This document shows positions 21,485 to 29,849 of a DNA stretch of 32,806 bases, one piece after another. Within the stretch, counting starts at the first letter, position 1, and each line of letters opens with the position of its first letter. A model generated the notes under the pieces. The model saw only the letters and a list, made by a program, of their open reading frames with translations. It had not been told where the DNA came from and searched no databases. The stretch comes from a virus. Position numbers and translations under genes: made by a program. The DNA lies in IMG/VR virus record IMGVR_UViG_3300005529_000076, positions 1 to 32,806 of that record. One strand, given 5' to 3'.

Positions 21485-21766
21485 CTACACCTGGACGGCG
21501 TTCGGGAAGTCCGCGATTGCGTTGGCGATGAGCCACTTCTCGGCCGCATCGAGCTCGCCCTGAGCCGTCGGCGTGATGATCGGCGAAACCTCGTAGTGCA
21601 GCACCCGATACGGCTGCGCGCCCTGCAGCTGGCGTTGCAGGTTGTCGCGCCAGGAATAGACGATCAGGTGCGTCAGTCCGTCCAAGTAGCGGTGATGGAT
21701 GCTGACGACCGTGTGCAGCACGCAATTGCCGTAGCCGGTCTGGACGGCGGAGGTAGTAAGGGCCAT
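21485..21766 (-). CDS. Small structural phage protein (93 aa)
   Basis: The start is the ATG at 21766, just after the previous stop; an in-frame ATG at 21802 would read Arg-rich residues through the upstream gene. Beta-rich middle (CVLHTVVSIHHRYLDGLTHLIVYSWRDNLQ, YRVLHYEVSPIIT) and a C-terminal helix (ELDAAEKWLIANAIADFP). Size and place fit a small tail completion or tail-tip protein. No family recognised. Confidence 0.7.
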   Translation of the reverse strand: MALTTSAVQTGYGNCVLHTVVSIHHRYLDGLTHLIVYSWRDNLQRQLQGAQPYRVLHYEVSPIITPTAQGELDAAEKWLIANAIADFPNAVQV

Positions 21767-21767
21767 C

Positions 21768-22820
21768 TCAGGTCGTCTGCCCCGTCGCCCGCATCGTTTC
21801 ACTGGTCTTGGCCGGTGCGAGTCCCGCCGTCAGCGTCAGCCGCAGCCAAATCCCTTGCGCTCCGGCGCTGTTGGGCGCCGCCCCTGAAGGGAGGTTCTGA
21901 GGTGACGGGACATTGATCGTCTGCGGCGCGGTTCCTGAGGAAAACGAAGTGATGCCCGAGGCGGGCGCCGTCTGTCGATTGGCGACCGTACCGGAGTCGT
22001 TCAGCGAGTTGGTCAGCGCAAAGTCGAGCGTGCCTGACGACGGGTCGGCCTGCTTGAGGATCGCCGCCACGGTCAGCGCCGTCGCGGTGTTGTTGTTCAC
22101 CGCGAAAATCTTCTCGTAGTACAGCCGCGTCGAGCCGCCAGGCACGTCGGAGGCGGCGTTGTAGAACGGCCGGCGCACCTCGGTGATCTGGTTCGGCGAG
22201 AGGTCGAACAGCATCCCCTGATGCACGTCATAGGTCGTGGTGTTGTCCGGCACGGTGCCGAAGTCGCGGTTGAGCGCCACGATGTCGGTCCCGAGCGAGG
22301 AATCGACGCTGACGATCTCGCGCAGCTGGAAGTTCACGCCCGAGGGCGTGTTGTTGGTGATCCGAACGATCTGGCCGACCGCGACCGACGCCTTGTCGCC
22401 CGACTGGAGCTTGATGACCGGCGGCGTGGTGCCCGTGCCGTTCGCTGAGCCCGTCTGGCAGGTGTGGGCGCTGATGACCTTCGTGTGGCTGATCGCGGCG
22501 ATATCGCCCACAGCCGTCGTGCCGCTTGCCACTCCCTTCAGCAGTCGCTCGAACGATTGCGAGCCGGTGACGACCGTCGTGCCGTTGAGGGTCTTAGCTT
22601 CGGTGACGATGACGCCCGTCGAGTCTCGGCCCGAGATGGTGATCACCGCCGCCGTGTCGGACGCGGAACTAGACACATAGTCCATTGTCCCGGCCGAGGT
22701 CGGGTCGGAGAAATCGATCTTCTTGGCGAAGCTGACCGCGCCGCCCGTGGTGCTGCCGTCCACGTCGGGCATGTTGGCCGAGCCATAGAACTTCACGTCC
22801 GACCAGCTTTTGACGCTCAT
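21768..22820 (-). CDS. Phage structural protein, tail region (350 aa)
   Basis: Strand-rich, Thr/Gly/Asn-rich sequence with repeated short strands (AAVITISGRDSTGVIVTEAKTLNG, VIKLQSGDKASVAVGQIVRI, ILKQADPSSGTLDFALTNSLNDSG). It ends with a C-terminal domain (GIWLRLTLTAGLAPAKTS). Between the adaptors and the appendage genes, so probably a virion protein of the tail or neck. No enzyme motif or recognised family. Confidence 0.75.
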   Translation of the reverse strand: MSVKSWSDVKFYGSANMPDVDGSTTGGAVSFAKKIDFSDPTSAGTMDYVSSSASDTAAVITISGRDSTGVIVTEAKTLNGTTVVTGSQSFERLLKGVASGTTAVGDIAAISHTKVISAHTCQTGSANGTGTTPPVIKLQSGDKASVAVGQIVRITNNTPSGVNFQLREIVSVDSSLGTDIVALNRDFGTVPDNTTTYDVHQGMLFDLSPNQITEVRRPFYNAASDVPGGSTRLYYEKIFAVNNNTATALTVAAILKQADPSSGTLDFALTNSLNDSGTVANRQTAPASGITSFSSGTAPQTINVPSPQNLPSGAAPNSAGAQGIWLRLTLTAGLAPAKTSETMRATGQTT

Positions 22821-22831
22821 CCCCTATCCCC

Positions 22832-23452
22832 TCAGATCACGAGCGAGGCTTTAGGCTCCAGTCGAGCCCCGAAGCTGTCGCGTTTGTCGGCCTGCTCGAT
22901 CTCGGAAAGCGCCGCTTCGAAGAGCGAAGCCCATGCCGCGGCCCGCGCGTCCTTCACGTAAGGCGTCGCCTGTTCGAGCGCGCCGTAGAGGTAGGCGTCG
23001 GGCCATGCCGCCAAGAGCCAGTTCGACGTGTTGCTGACGCTCAGAGCCGGCGGCTTGGCGTAGTAGATCAGATAGACCGAATAGCTCTGATCGGGGACCG
23101 GGGAGAACTCGAACGAGCCCCCGACCACGGCATAGCATTTCGGCTGCCCGCCGGGCGTGTCGGTGAACTGCTTGCGCGCCGCCATGGCGTCCGGGGCGAT
23201 GCAGTCGAGCACGTAGGTCCCGGTCGCATCGTTGGCCGGCGTCAGCTTCATGCTGATAGGAGCGGCAAAGTCGGTCGGCGTCGTCTCGAACTCGGCCCCG
23301 ACGCTCGCCGTCGCGCTCGTCACCATCGCCTGCACCCGCAGCCTTCGCGCCATCTTGGCTTCGGCCAGGGTGATGAAGGTCGGGACCTGGGCGTAGAGGT
23401 CCGGCCGATTGAGGAAGTCCCCAATCGTGCTCTGGAGCCCGGCGTAGTCCAT
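22832..23452 (-). CDS. Head-tail adaptor-like protein, copy B (206 aa)
   Basis: Paralogue of the gene at 23456-24124. Shared: YAGLQ..I..FLNRPDL....PTFITLAE, then RR.RV.., and at the C-terminus NWLL...PD.YLYG.L....PY.KD. From memory this fits the phage adaptor family (P22 gp4-like/T7 gp11-like) that joins portal and tail. Mid-region differs (TPTDFAAPISMKLTPAND). It starts 3 bp after the stop of copy A. Two adaptors may form two stacked rings, or one may be modified for another role. Confidence 0.85.
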   Translation of the reverse strand: MDYAGLQSTIGDFLNRPDLYAQVPTFITLAEAKMARRLRVQAMVTSATASVGAEFETTPTDFAAPISMKLTPANDATGTYVLDCIAPDAMAARKQFTDTPGGQPKCYAVVGGSFEFSPVPDQSYSVYLIYYAKPPALSVSNTSNWLLAAWPDAYLYGALEQATPYVKDARAAAWASLFEAALSEIEQADKRDSFGARLEPKASLVI

Positions 23453-23455
23453 CTA

Positions 23456-24124
23456 TCAGGCCGGCGTCGGCAGGGCCGGAGCCGGGCTATCCTGCCCATG
23501 CGGGGCATTGGCGCCCCGGAACGGCGGCTGGAGCCCATCGCCGAACGCGGTGCGGTTGTCGCTCGCCAGCAGGTCCTGGATCGCCGCCGTGTAGAGTTGG
23601 CCCCAGGACGCCAGCCGAGCATCGTCCTTCAGGTACGGCGCGGTCTGGAGGAGCGAGCCGTAGAGGTAGATATCGGGGTGCTTGGTCAGCAGCCAGTTGG
23701 TGGTCTGCGAGCCCGAGAGCGCCGGGAGCCGCTGGTAGTACACGAGCTGACAGGCGAACGTCCCCGAGGGCGCCGGGCAGGTCTCCAGCGTGGTCCCGAT
23801 GATGGTCCACATGAAAGGCGTGCCGGCCGAGGCGTAGTTGAGGTTCCGCTGGGCCCTCAGGCCCTCGGGCTTCTCATACCGAAGCGGAGCGTTGCCGCTC
23901 GGGAGCTCGAAGCTCACCACACCATTGAAGTCGCTCGGCAGGTTGGTGGCCGCCGAGGAGACGCTGAGCGTCGTGGACGCCATCATGTCCGCCACGCGGA
24001 TGCGGCGGTTGATCTGGTTCTCGGCCAGGGTGATGAAGGTCGGGATCGCCGAGGCGAGGTCAGGCCGGTTCAGGAATTCCTGGATGCTGGCCTGGAGACC
24101 CGCGTAAGTGCCGTCAAGGGCCAT
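23456..24124 (-). CDS. Head-tail adaptor-like protein, copy A (222 aa)
   Basis: Same family as the next gene: GTYAGLQASIQEFLNRPDL and IPTFITLAENQINRRIRVADMM at the N-terminus, TNWLLTKHPDIYLYGSLLQTAPYLKDDARLASWGQLYTAAI at the C-terminus. Unlike copy B it has a Pro/Ala tail (GANAPHGQDSPAPALPTPA). Expected to form a ring under the portal. A 25-bp exact direct repeat (24021-24045 and 23361-23385) lies at equivalent positions of the two copies. Confidence 0.87.
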   Translation of the reverse strand: MALDGTYAGLQASIQEFLNRPDLASAIPTFITLAENQINRRIRVADMMASTTLSVSSAATNLPSDFNGVVSFELPSGNAPLRYEKPEGLRAQRNLNYASAGTPFMWTIIGTTLETCPAPSGTFACQLVYYQRLPALSGSQTTNWLLTKHPDIYLYGSLLQTAPYLKDDARLASWGQLYTAAIQDLLASDNRTAFGDGLQPPFRGANAPHGQDSPAPALPTPA

Positions 24125-24127
24125 GGG

Positions 24128-24448
24128 TTAGAACCTCCCCGGCGCGGTGCGCAGGTAGCGATATTCCGGATCGTTGAGCTTCTGTTTCAGCTTGTCGGCG
24201 CAGGCCGGATCGAGGGCGTTCCAGCCCTCGGTGACGAGCCAGTGGTGGATCAGCACCATCGGGATCGAGGCGACCCGCCGCATGGTGCGATCCGGGTTGT
24301 AGCCGTCGTTGTGGGTCGCCTGGGCCTTGTTGTGCTCCAGGATGTCGTCGGTGTCCTGGAAGCTGACGATGCTGGCGTTTCCGTCCCCGTCGTCGCGCCA
24401 GTAGTGGCGCACCCCGAACGAGGAGCGGAAGAAAGGATCGAGGCTCAT
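24128..24448 (-). CDS. Conserved small head protein (106 aa)
   Basis: The ATG at 24448 overlaps the upstream TGA (ATGA). Motifs: HYWRDDGDGNASIVSFQDTDDILEHNKA, then NDGYNPDRTMRRVASIPMVLIHHWL and the end LNDPEYRYLRTAPGRF. I recall the LNDP.(Y/W)RYLRTAPGR ending in many podophage proteins between capsid and adaptor genes. Function unproven; probably a head-completion factor. Confidence 0.82.
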   Translation of the reverse strand: MSLDPFFRSSFGVRHYWRDDGDGNASIVSFQDTDDILEHNKAQATHNDGYNPDRTMRRVASIPMVLIHHWLVTEGWNALDPACADKLKQKLNDPEYRYLRTAPGRF

Positions 24449-24720
24449 TGAATCTCGACGTAGCCCCGTCGCTCCAGCCCCTCGGCGATCTCCCTGGGCG
24501 CCTTGAACACATCGCCCCGGTCGAACGTCAGGTCGCCGACGCCTTCGACGTGCTCGCCCGTGGAGATCATGTTGTCGCCCAAGGGCAGGACCCGGCATTC
24601 CACCTGGTCGGGCGTCTTCGGCTTGGCGGCCTGGAGGTTCTTGGCCTCCATCGCCTTGGCTTTGCGGCGCGCAGCTTCGGCGCGGGCGGTCTCTTCGTCG
24701 GGCGTCAGGGCTTTGGGCAT
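24445..24720 (-). CDS. Small head-region protein (91 aa)
   Basis: N-terminal charged helix (DEETARAEAARRKAKAMEAKNLQ), then a small beta domain (VECRVLPLGDNMISTGEHVEGVGDLTFDRGDVFKAP) and a helix (REIAEGLERRGYVEIQ). The last part resembles the short conserved phage domain with FxxGDxxxaP..iA..L..RG.V.I, known to me only by pattern. Just downstream of the major capsid gene and a stem-loop. Confidence 0.75.
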   Translation of the reverse strand: MPKALTPDEETARAEAARRKAKAMEAKNLQAAKPKTPDQVECRVLPLGDNMISTGEHVEGVGDLTFDRGDVFKAPREIAEGLERRGYVEIQ

Positions 24721-24738
24721 GGAACCTCGAAAGGGAGC

Positions 24739-24766
24739 GGCCCGACCAGCGGGGGCTGATCGGGCC
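24739..24766 (-). terminator. Stem-loop after the major capsid gene
   Basis: GGCCCGA at 24739-24745 and TCGGGCC at 24760-24766, with CAGC/GCTG inside, gives an 11-bp stem with one mismatch and a GGGG (CCCC on the transcript) tetraloop. On the - strand it is followed by CGCTCCCTTTCG, a weak T-run. It is a probable attenuator or mRNA 3' end that would raise capsid mRNA over downstream genes. Confidence 0.6.
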
Positions 24767-24801
24767 TAGTTAGGCTCAGCCGTGGAGGGCGCCGGCTGGG
24801 C

Positions 24802-25758
24802 TTACGTCAGGTCGGCCACGACGCCGATCGCCTTCTCGTTCTTCACTTCCAGCGCTTTTTCCGCCGTTAGCATGAACTTGTCGGCGTCGCCCGTCTTGGC
24901 GAGCGGCGTGGTCTTGACCCCATCCAGGGTGGAGACGGCCACCATGTCAGGGTCGATCAGCAGGCAGTCGCGGGTAAGCCCGTAGGCGTGCGGGATCAGC
25001 GCGAGGTTGCCGAAATCCGACACGTACACATCGGCCGCGCCGATGATCGTCGCCATCTTCGAGCCCGGCGCGTCGCGGCGGATTTCCGCAATGCCGGTGA
25101 AGCCGGAGAAGATCTGCTTGTGCGTGCCGCCCATGTACGCCTGGGAGAACTTCGCCCCGTTGTTGAAGCCGGTCACCAGGACCGCCTTCAGCAGCGCCTC
25201 GGTGAAGGTCCGCTGCGTGCCGTTGCCGGCTGCCGAGACCACGCCGGTCGAGAAGCCGCCGTTCGTGCCGGTGGCGCCGCGGGAGGTGTTCGAGGTCGCC
25301 CAGGCCAGCGTGCCGGCCGTCCGTCTCGGCGTCGAGCCCGACTCGTTGTTGGACGCGAAGTTGCCGATGAAGCGCTTTTCCATGTCCCGGCGCAGTTCGA
25401 GGCCCTTGAGGACCTTCTGCCGATCCATTTCGTCGGCGCGGCCGGCGAGCTTGACCTGCCCTTCCGTGCGCGAGACGCCGCCGGTCTTGCGGAAAATCTG
25501 GCAGTAGGTGCCGACGCGGGTGGTCAGGTTCGGCGCGTCCAGCGTCGCCACGTCGTCGCCTTCGAGTTGGGCGTTGGTGGCGTCCGCCGCGGCCAGGCTT
25601 TCCGTCTGCCATTCGTGGAAGACGGCGCTCGCCTTGGTCGAGCGGATGTTGTTGATGAAGGGGGTCTCCTCGGGCACGACGCGATAGATCATGTCCTCGA
25701 GGTCTTCACGGGCGCCGATGTTGGTCAGCGCCGTGACGGTGTTGGTAGGTGCAGCCAT
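24802..25758 (-). CDS. Major capsid protein, SU10/DUF5309-like (318 aa)
   Basis: HK97-fold capsid protein. Typical signs of this family: an N-terminal ALTNIGAREDLEDMIYRVVPEETPFINNIR, then FHEWQTESLAA, RVGTYCQIFRKTGGVSRTEGQVKLAGRADEM, and a C-terminal VDVYVSDFGNLALIPH-like segment (here ADVYVSDFGNLALIPHAYG). Usual length for the group (around 320). It follows the scaffold gene by 4 bp and is itself followed by a stem-loop, as for many capsid genes. Highly likely to be the main shell protein. Confidence 0.92.
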   Translation of the reverse strand: MAAPTNTVTALTNIGAREDLEDMIYRVVPEETPFINNIRSTKASAVFHEWQTESLAAADATNAQLEGDDVATLDAPNLTTRVGTYCQIFRKTGGVSRTEGQVKLAGRADEMDRQKVLKGLELRRDMEKRFIGNFASNNESGSTPRRTAGTLAWATSNTSRGATGTNGGFSTGVVSAAGNGTQRTFTEALLKAVLVTGFNNGAKFSQAYMGGTHKQIFSGFTGIAEIRRDAPGSKMATIIGAADVYVSDFGNLALIPHAYGLTRDCLLIDPDMVAVSTLDGVKTTPLAKTGDADKFMLTAEKALEVKNEKAIGVVADLT

Positions 25759-25762
25759 GTGG

Positions 25763-26767
25763 CTATCCTCTGCGCGCTCTGAGCAACGCCACGGCGTCGT
25801 CCACCTTGCCGGTCTGAGCGAGCCGGCGGGTCAACGTCTCGACGTTGCGTGATTCAGCGCCGCGCTGCGGCAGCGCCGCCGTGGGTCGGCGGGTCGCGGC
25901 CGGAGCCGGCGCGGGCTTGGGCTTGGGTTGCGACTTCAGGCTTTCCTGGAGCTTGTCCCACTGCATGGCCTTGTGAGCCATGGCGAGCTGCTGGGCCGAG
26001 ACGTAAGGGAGGTCGGCAGGCGTCGCCACCCCGGTTTCGACCGCCCATCGCATCACGTCGCGCTGAAGGTCCGGCCCCGTCTTCGGGTCGGCCATCTCGG
26101 GCGCGATCTTCTGCAATGTGGCGAACTGCTCTTTGCGGAACTCTCGGTGCGCCAGTTCCTTGGCTTGCGACTCCTTGCGGATCAGCTCGCCGAGTTGCTG
26201 TTGCTCCTGCTCGTATTGGACCTTGAGCTTGAACGCCTCGTCCGCCCCGTACTCCTCGGCGATCTTCGTCCAGTCGGGGGCGTCGCCCCAGCGGCTCTGG
26301 AAGGTCTTGAGGGCTTGGGGAAGGAACTGGCTAAGCTCTTCCGATAGCGTCTTGACCTGGGCCAAGTCGGCATCGGCGGCCTTGCGGACCTCCGCAGCCT
26401 CGCGCTGGGCGGTGCTGACGGCGGTGTTCCGCTGGGTCTCAAGTCCGGAAAGATACTCCTGAAGCTCTCGCGGCAGCTCCGACCATTTGGTCTTCGCGTC
26501 CGCGTCCCAATTCGCAGGGGGGTCGATTACGGCCTGAGGGGCGTCCTCGGGCGGCTCTACTGCCTCTTCGGGCTCACCGTCGCTTACGGGCTCTTCAGCC
26601 GGCGCGTCGGTGTCTTCGGCCGTGGGAGCGGCCTCGGATTCTGGTGTGGCCTCAGCCGGCGCTTCTTCCTCGATCACCGGCGGCGGGTTCGCGGCGAGGA
26701 AGCTCACGGCTTCGGACACGGAAAGGGGAGCGCTCGCAGGCGTTGCGGGCGCGGCTTCTTCAGCCAT
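25763..26767 (-). CDS. Scaffolding protein (334 aa)
   Basis: Acidic, Pro/Ala/Glu-rich N-terminus (residues 1-85), long coiled-coil helices (about 115-245; EEYGADEAFKLKVQYEQEQQQLGELIRKESQAKELAHREF), then a basic, Pro-rich linker (KPKPAPAPAATRRPT) and a C-terminal helix-turn-helix (RNVETLTRRLAQTGKVDDAVALLRARR) expected to bind the capsid protein. This is the usual layout for phage scaffolds, in the usual place just upstream of the capsid gene. No protease motif seen. Confidence 0.85.
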   Translation of the reverse strand: MAEEAAPATPASAPLSVSEAVSFLAANPPPVIEEEAPAEATPESEAAPTAEDTDAPAEEPVSDGEPEEAVEPPEDAPQAVIDPPANWDADAKTKWSELPRELQEYLSGLETQRNTAVSTAQREAAEVRKAADADLAQVKTLSEELSQFLPQALKTFQSRWGDAPDWTKIAEEYGADEAFKLKVQYEQEQQQLGELIRKESQAKELAHREFRKEQFATLQKIAPEMADPKTGPDLQRDVMRWAVETGVATPADLPYVSAQQLAMAHKAMQWDKLQESLKSQPKPKPAPAPAATRRPTAALPQRGAESRNVETLTRRLAQTGKVDDAVALLRARRG

Positions 26768-26789
26768 CGATCACCTGATGTTTAGCGCT

Positions 26790-27050
26790 TCAGCGCTGCA
26801 ATCCGTTCTGCGAGAGGATGATGCGGATATTGGCCGCCTCGCCCGCATCCACCGCGGCCATGAGCGCATCGCGCACGGCCTTCAGCGACTGCATGGCGAA
26901 GAACAGCTTCTCCCGAACTTGCGTCTCTTCCACGCCGGACGTGAGCCAGCGATCCATCATCCCGGCTTCCAGCCTGGCGAAGTAAGGGACGACGGTCTCC
27001 AGCGCGTCCCTGGCCTTGCGCCCGGCCTCGATCTCCTCGTGATCGGTCAT
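26790..27050 (-). CDS. Small head-region protein (86 aa)
   Basis: Entirely helical: EEIEAGRKARDALETVVPYFARLEAGMMDRWL, then REKLFFAMQSLKAVRDALMAAVDAGEAA. Its start overlaps the portal stop by 4 bp (27047-27050). From memory, small helical proteins of this kind lie between portal and scaffold genes in podophages; function unknown. Confidence 0.75.
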   Translation of the reverse strand: MTDHEEIEAGRKARDALETVVPYFARLEAGMMDRWLTSGVEETQVREKLFFAMQSLKAVRDALMAAVDAGEAANIRIILSQNGLQR

Positions 27051-29164
27051 CCGGGCTGTCCGCCGAACTCGACTTCACCCACGCCCGTATCAACGTCGGT
27101 GGTGTTGACCTTGCCCTTGTTCGCGATCCGGTCGGTCTGAGCGTCGAGAGCGATCTCCACCCCTCTCAGCTTGGCTTCCATCATCAGCTGCTCGCGCTTC
27201 AAGGCGAGCTCGGCGAGCATCTGCCGCTCCTTGAGCGCGATCTCGGCCTGATTGCGCTCGCGGCTCAGCTGAAGCTCGTTGGCCAGCTTCTGCTGGGCAA
27301 GCTCGTGGTCGCTTTGCGCCTTCATCTGGTCGTTGAGCGCCTGGGCTCTGGCCTTGCCGCTCTCGATCTGAAGCTGGCCTTGCGCCTTGATCACTTCCGG
27401 GTTGGGCTGCGGCTGCTGAGGCTGCTGCTGCTCGCCCGGATCGGTGACGTACTGTTCGGCGCCCTTGAAGCCCAGCTTCTCCAGCCAGCGCAGCATCAGC
27501 GCGTAGATGTTCGAAGCGGTGACCACCGGGCCGTTCAGCCCCTGCTGAGCGGTCACGATCTGTTCGAACGCCGGCATGATCGCCTGGATGGCCGCGATGT
27601 CGTGCTCTCGCCCAGCGGCCCCCAAGCCGACCTGGATGGTCATGTCTGAGCGACTGCCCCACTCGGTCGGGTCGATCGGGACCCACTGGCCCCGGAGCCT
27701 GACCGTCGCGGCCTGCGTTGCGTTCTCCCTGAGCATCGCGTGGATGCCGATGTAGGTGTCCTTCAGCAGCGTCTCGGCCAGGATGCGCGCGATCAGCCTC
27801 ACCCGCTTCTGCGCCGCGCTCATCAGCGCCAGGGCGCCCGTGGCCGTATCGTGCAGCGTGTTCGGATTGAGCCCTTGCGCGTTGCGGACGATGCCTGTCC
27901 GGCCCTCAGCGACGGTCGAGAAGTATTCCAGCGCCCCCGGCGCATCAAAGGCCAGGCCCGGTCCACGGATCGGCTCCACGCCGCCCTCGCCCCTGACCCG
28001 GATCGGCATGTTCGGCTCGTTGCGCATCAGGTCGGAGAGCGTGAACGCGCCCATCTTGGTCTCATCGACCACCATGCGCTGGTTGAGCGCGAAGTAGCCG
28101 CTATCCAAGAACATCCGCGTCAGCGCGGTCTTGATGCGCTGGATCTCCAACAGCTTGTCGGCGACGCTTTCGCCATAGAAGCGGTGCGCGACGATGTAGG
28201 GCGTCCCGGCTCCGAACGGGATCGCGTTGACCTTGGCCTTGTCGAGCAGGATGGTCTCTTCGGCCCCGGTCACCACCCGCCAGAGCTGGAGCCGGTCTCC
28301 CTGTCCGATCCGCACGAAATGGGTGACGATCTCGACCTGACGCAGGTCCCCAACCTCGCCCGCCGTTCCTTGACGCTGCTCGGCGACGGTATCTCTGGCC
28401 TGAGCCGTCACGCCGTCGTTGTCGGCGCCCCACATCGGCAGGGCGCGGACCTTTTCCGCGTCCATCCCATCGGCGATCAGGTCTTGCACCCGAGGGCGCG
28501 ACCGCATCGCGCAATAGGTGGCTTCCGAGAGGAACACCGTGTCCCGCGCAACGGTGAAGTCTTCCGGCGGAACCGCCTTCAGGCACACCCGACCGCCCGG
28601 CTTTACGACCGTGAAATCATAGGTCGGATCGGACTGAGCGTTGGCCTCGTCGTACCCATCGGAGACCTTCAGGTCCTCGATCTGCGCGCCCTGAGCCTTC
28701 AGGAACGCGACCGTCATCGCGTCCTGGCCGGTGAACTCCTCCCGGCTCTCCCCCTTCTTGGCGTCCCACCACCAGGTGATGACGCCCGTCTTGGTCAGAA
28801 GCGCGTCCTTCAAGGCCGAGTAGATGGCCAGGAACCCGGCGTTGTCGCTGAAGACGACGTGCTGGAGGTAGTCGGTCTCCTGCTGGGCCTTCTTCTCATC
28901 GTCGGGGTTCGTGGGCGTGAACGCCAGCACGTCATCCCCGCCGGTGAAAATCTCCATCAGGTCCGGCAACACTGTCTCGATGGCGTCAGCCACATCCGTG
29001 CTGATCGCTTTTGAGCGGTTCTCCAATGCCGGAATGTCCGGCATCTCGCCCCGATAGTAGTTGAGCGCCTTTTCCCGATCGCCGACCAGGACCGAATCCT
29101 GGTCGAAGCCGATCGAGGCCCGGCGCTCGGTCTGGACGATGGAAAGCAGCTCTGAATCGTCCAT
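27047..29164 (-). CDS. Portal protein (705 aa)
   Basis: Dodecameric ring at the capsid vertex through which DNA is packed. Visible: an N-terminal helical region (YYRGEMPDIPALENRSKAI, VADAIETVLPDLMEIFTGGDDVLAF), the beta-rich wing (VCLKAVPPEDFTVARDTVFLSEATYCA), a portal-type core segment (GYFALNQRMVVDETKMG; RVRGEGGVEPIRGPG) and a long C-terminal barrel coiled coil (about 590-690; EVIKAQGQLQIESGKARAQ...). Length agrees with large podovirus portals, recalled from memory. It sits between the 209-aa virion gene and the scaffold module. Confidence 0.9.
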   Translation of the reverse strand: MDDSELLSIVQTERRASIGFDQDSVLVGDREKALNYYRGEMPDIPALENRSKAISTDVADAIETVLPDLMEIFTGGDDVLAFTPTNPDDEKKAQQETDYLQHVVFSDNAGFLAIYSALKDALLTKTGVITWWWDAKKGESREEFTGQDAMTVAFLKAQGAQIEDLKVSDGYDEANAQSDPTYDFTVVKPGGRVCLKAVPPEDFTVARDTVFLSEATYCAMRSRPRVQDLIADGMDAEKVRALPMWGADNDGVTAQARDTVAEQRQGTAGEVGDLRQVEIVTHFVRIGQGDRLQLWRVVTGAEETILLDKAKVNAIPFGAGTPYIVAHRFYGESVADKLLEIQRIKTALTRMFLDSGYFALNQRMVVDETKMGAFTLSDLMRNEPNMPIRVRGEGGVEPIRGPGLAFDAPGALEYFSTVAEGRTGIVRNAQGLNPNTLHDTATGALALMSAAQKRVRLIARILAETLLKDTYIGIHAMLRENATQAATVRLRGQWVPIDPTEWGSRSDMTIQVGLGAAGREHDIAAIQAIMPAFEQIVTAQQGLNGPVVTASNIYALMLRWLEKLGFKGAEQYVTDPGEQQQPQQPQPNPEVIKAQGQLQIESGKARAQALNDQMKAQSDHELAQQKLANELQLSRERNQAEIALKERQMLAELALKREQLMMEAKLRGVEIALDAQTDRIANKGKVNTTDVDTGVGEVEFGGQPG

Positions 29165-29187
29165 ACGCGGGATACCCGGTCAGGTCG

Positions 29188-29817
29188 TCAGACCGGGATT
29201 TCCTCGTAGAGCATGGAGAGGTTGGCCACCAACGTGGACGCCGTGGCGCTGGCCGCGATCGAGGCGAAGTAGCCAGGCGGGACCACGAAGACGCCGCCGA
29301 TGTCGATCCAGGCCGTGCCAAGGTTATCCACCGTCAGGGCGCCCGTATGCACGTCGCCGAACGGATGGAAGAAGGTCCCCGCCGCCGAGGGCGTGCCGAC
29401 GCGATAGACCGAGCATTGCCCGGTCGGACCGCCCAGGAAGGTGTTGGTCAGCGAGTCGATCGCCGTGGTGGAGGTCGGCGCATTGGTCGCGCCGCCGGTG
29501 AGGCCGAGCGAGGCCGCGACGGTCGAGACCACCGAGACGCCGCAGCTGACCGCCAGGATCGCCGCGTTCACGCCGCTGGTGGGCGGGTTGTAGAGCAGCG
29601 GGCCGCCGGTGCCGGCCGCAGTCGAGAAGATCACCGGCGCGGTCACGATCGCGTTGGCCATGTAGACGTGCTTGCGCAGCGCCTGCTGGACGTAGCGGCC
29701 GTGGAGCTCGCTGGAGAGCTGCGCCCCCTGGCGGTCGAGCGCGACTGGAGCGACGACGCCGGACGCAAGGTTTTGCTCCCCGACCGCGCCGAAGGTCGGG
29801 CTCAGATACTCTGCCAT
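29188..29817 (-). CDS. Virion-like beta-rich protein between TerL and portal (209 aa)
   Basis: N-terminal ALDRQGAQLSSELHGRYVQQALRKHVYMAN, then Gly/Ala/Thr/Ser-rich strands (VFSTAAGTGGPLLYNPPTSGVNAAIL, FHPFGDVHTGALTVDNLG, IDIGGVFVVPPGYFASIAASAT). Looks like a beta-sandwich or jelly-roll structural protein such as a head decoration or spike. Location between the terminase and portal genes is unusual for that. An AAAGGA ribosome site precedes its ATG at 29817. Confidence 0.75.
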   Translation of the reverse strand: MAEYLSPTFGAVGEQNLASGVVAPVALDRQGAQLSSELHGRYVQQALRKHVYMANAIVTAPVIFSTAAGTGGPLLYNPPTSGVNAAILAVSCGVSVVSTVAASLGLTGGATNAPTSTTAIDSLTNTFLGGPTGQCSVYRVGTPSAAGTFFHPFGDVHTGALTVDNLGTAWIDIGGVFVVPPGYFASIAASATASTLVANLSMLYEEIPV

Positions 29818-29849
29818 GTTGTGATCCTTTCAGGATGGTACTGAACGGG

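Noticed and set aside
27740-29014. 424-residue + strand protein opposite the portal
   Set aside because: Antisense shadow of the portal gene, no start signal or motif.
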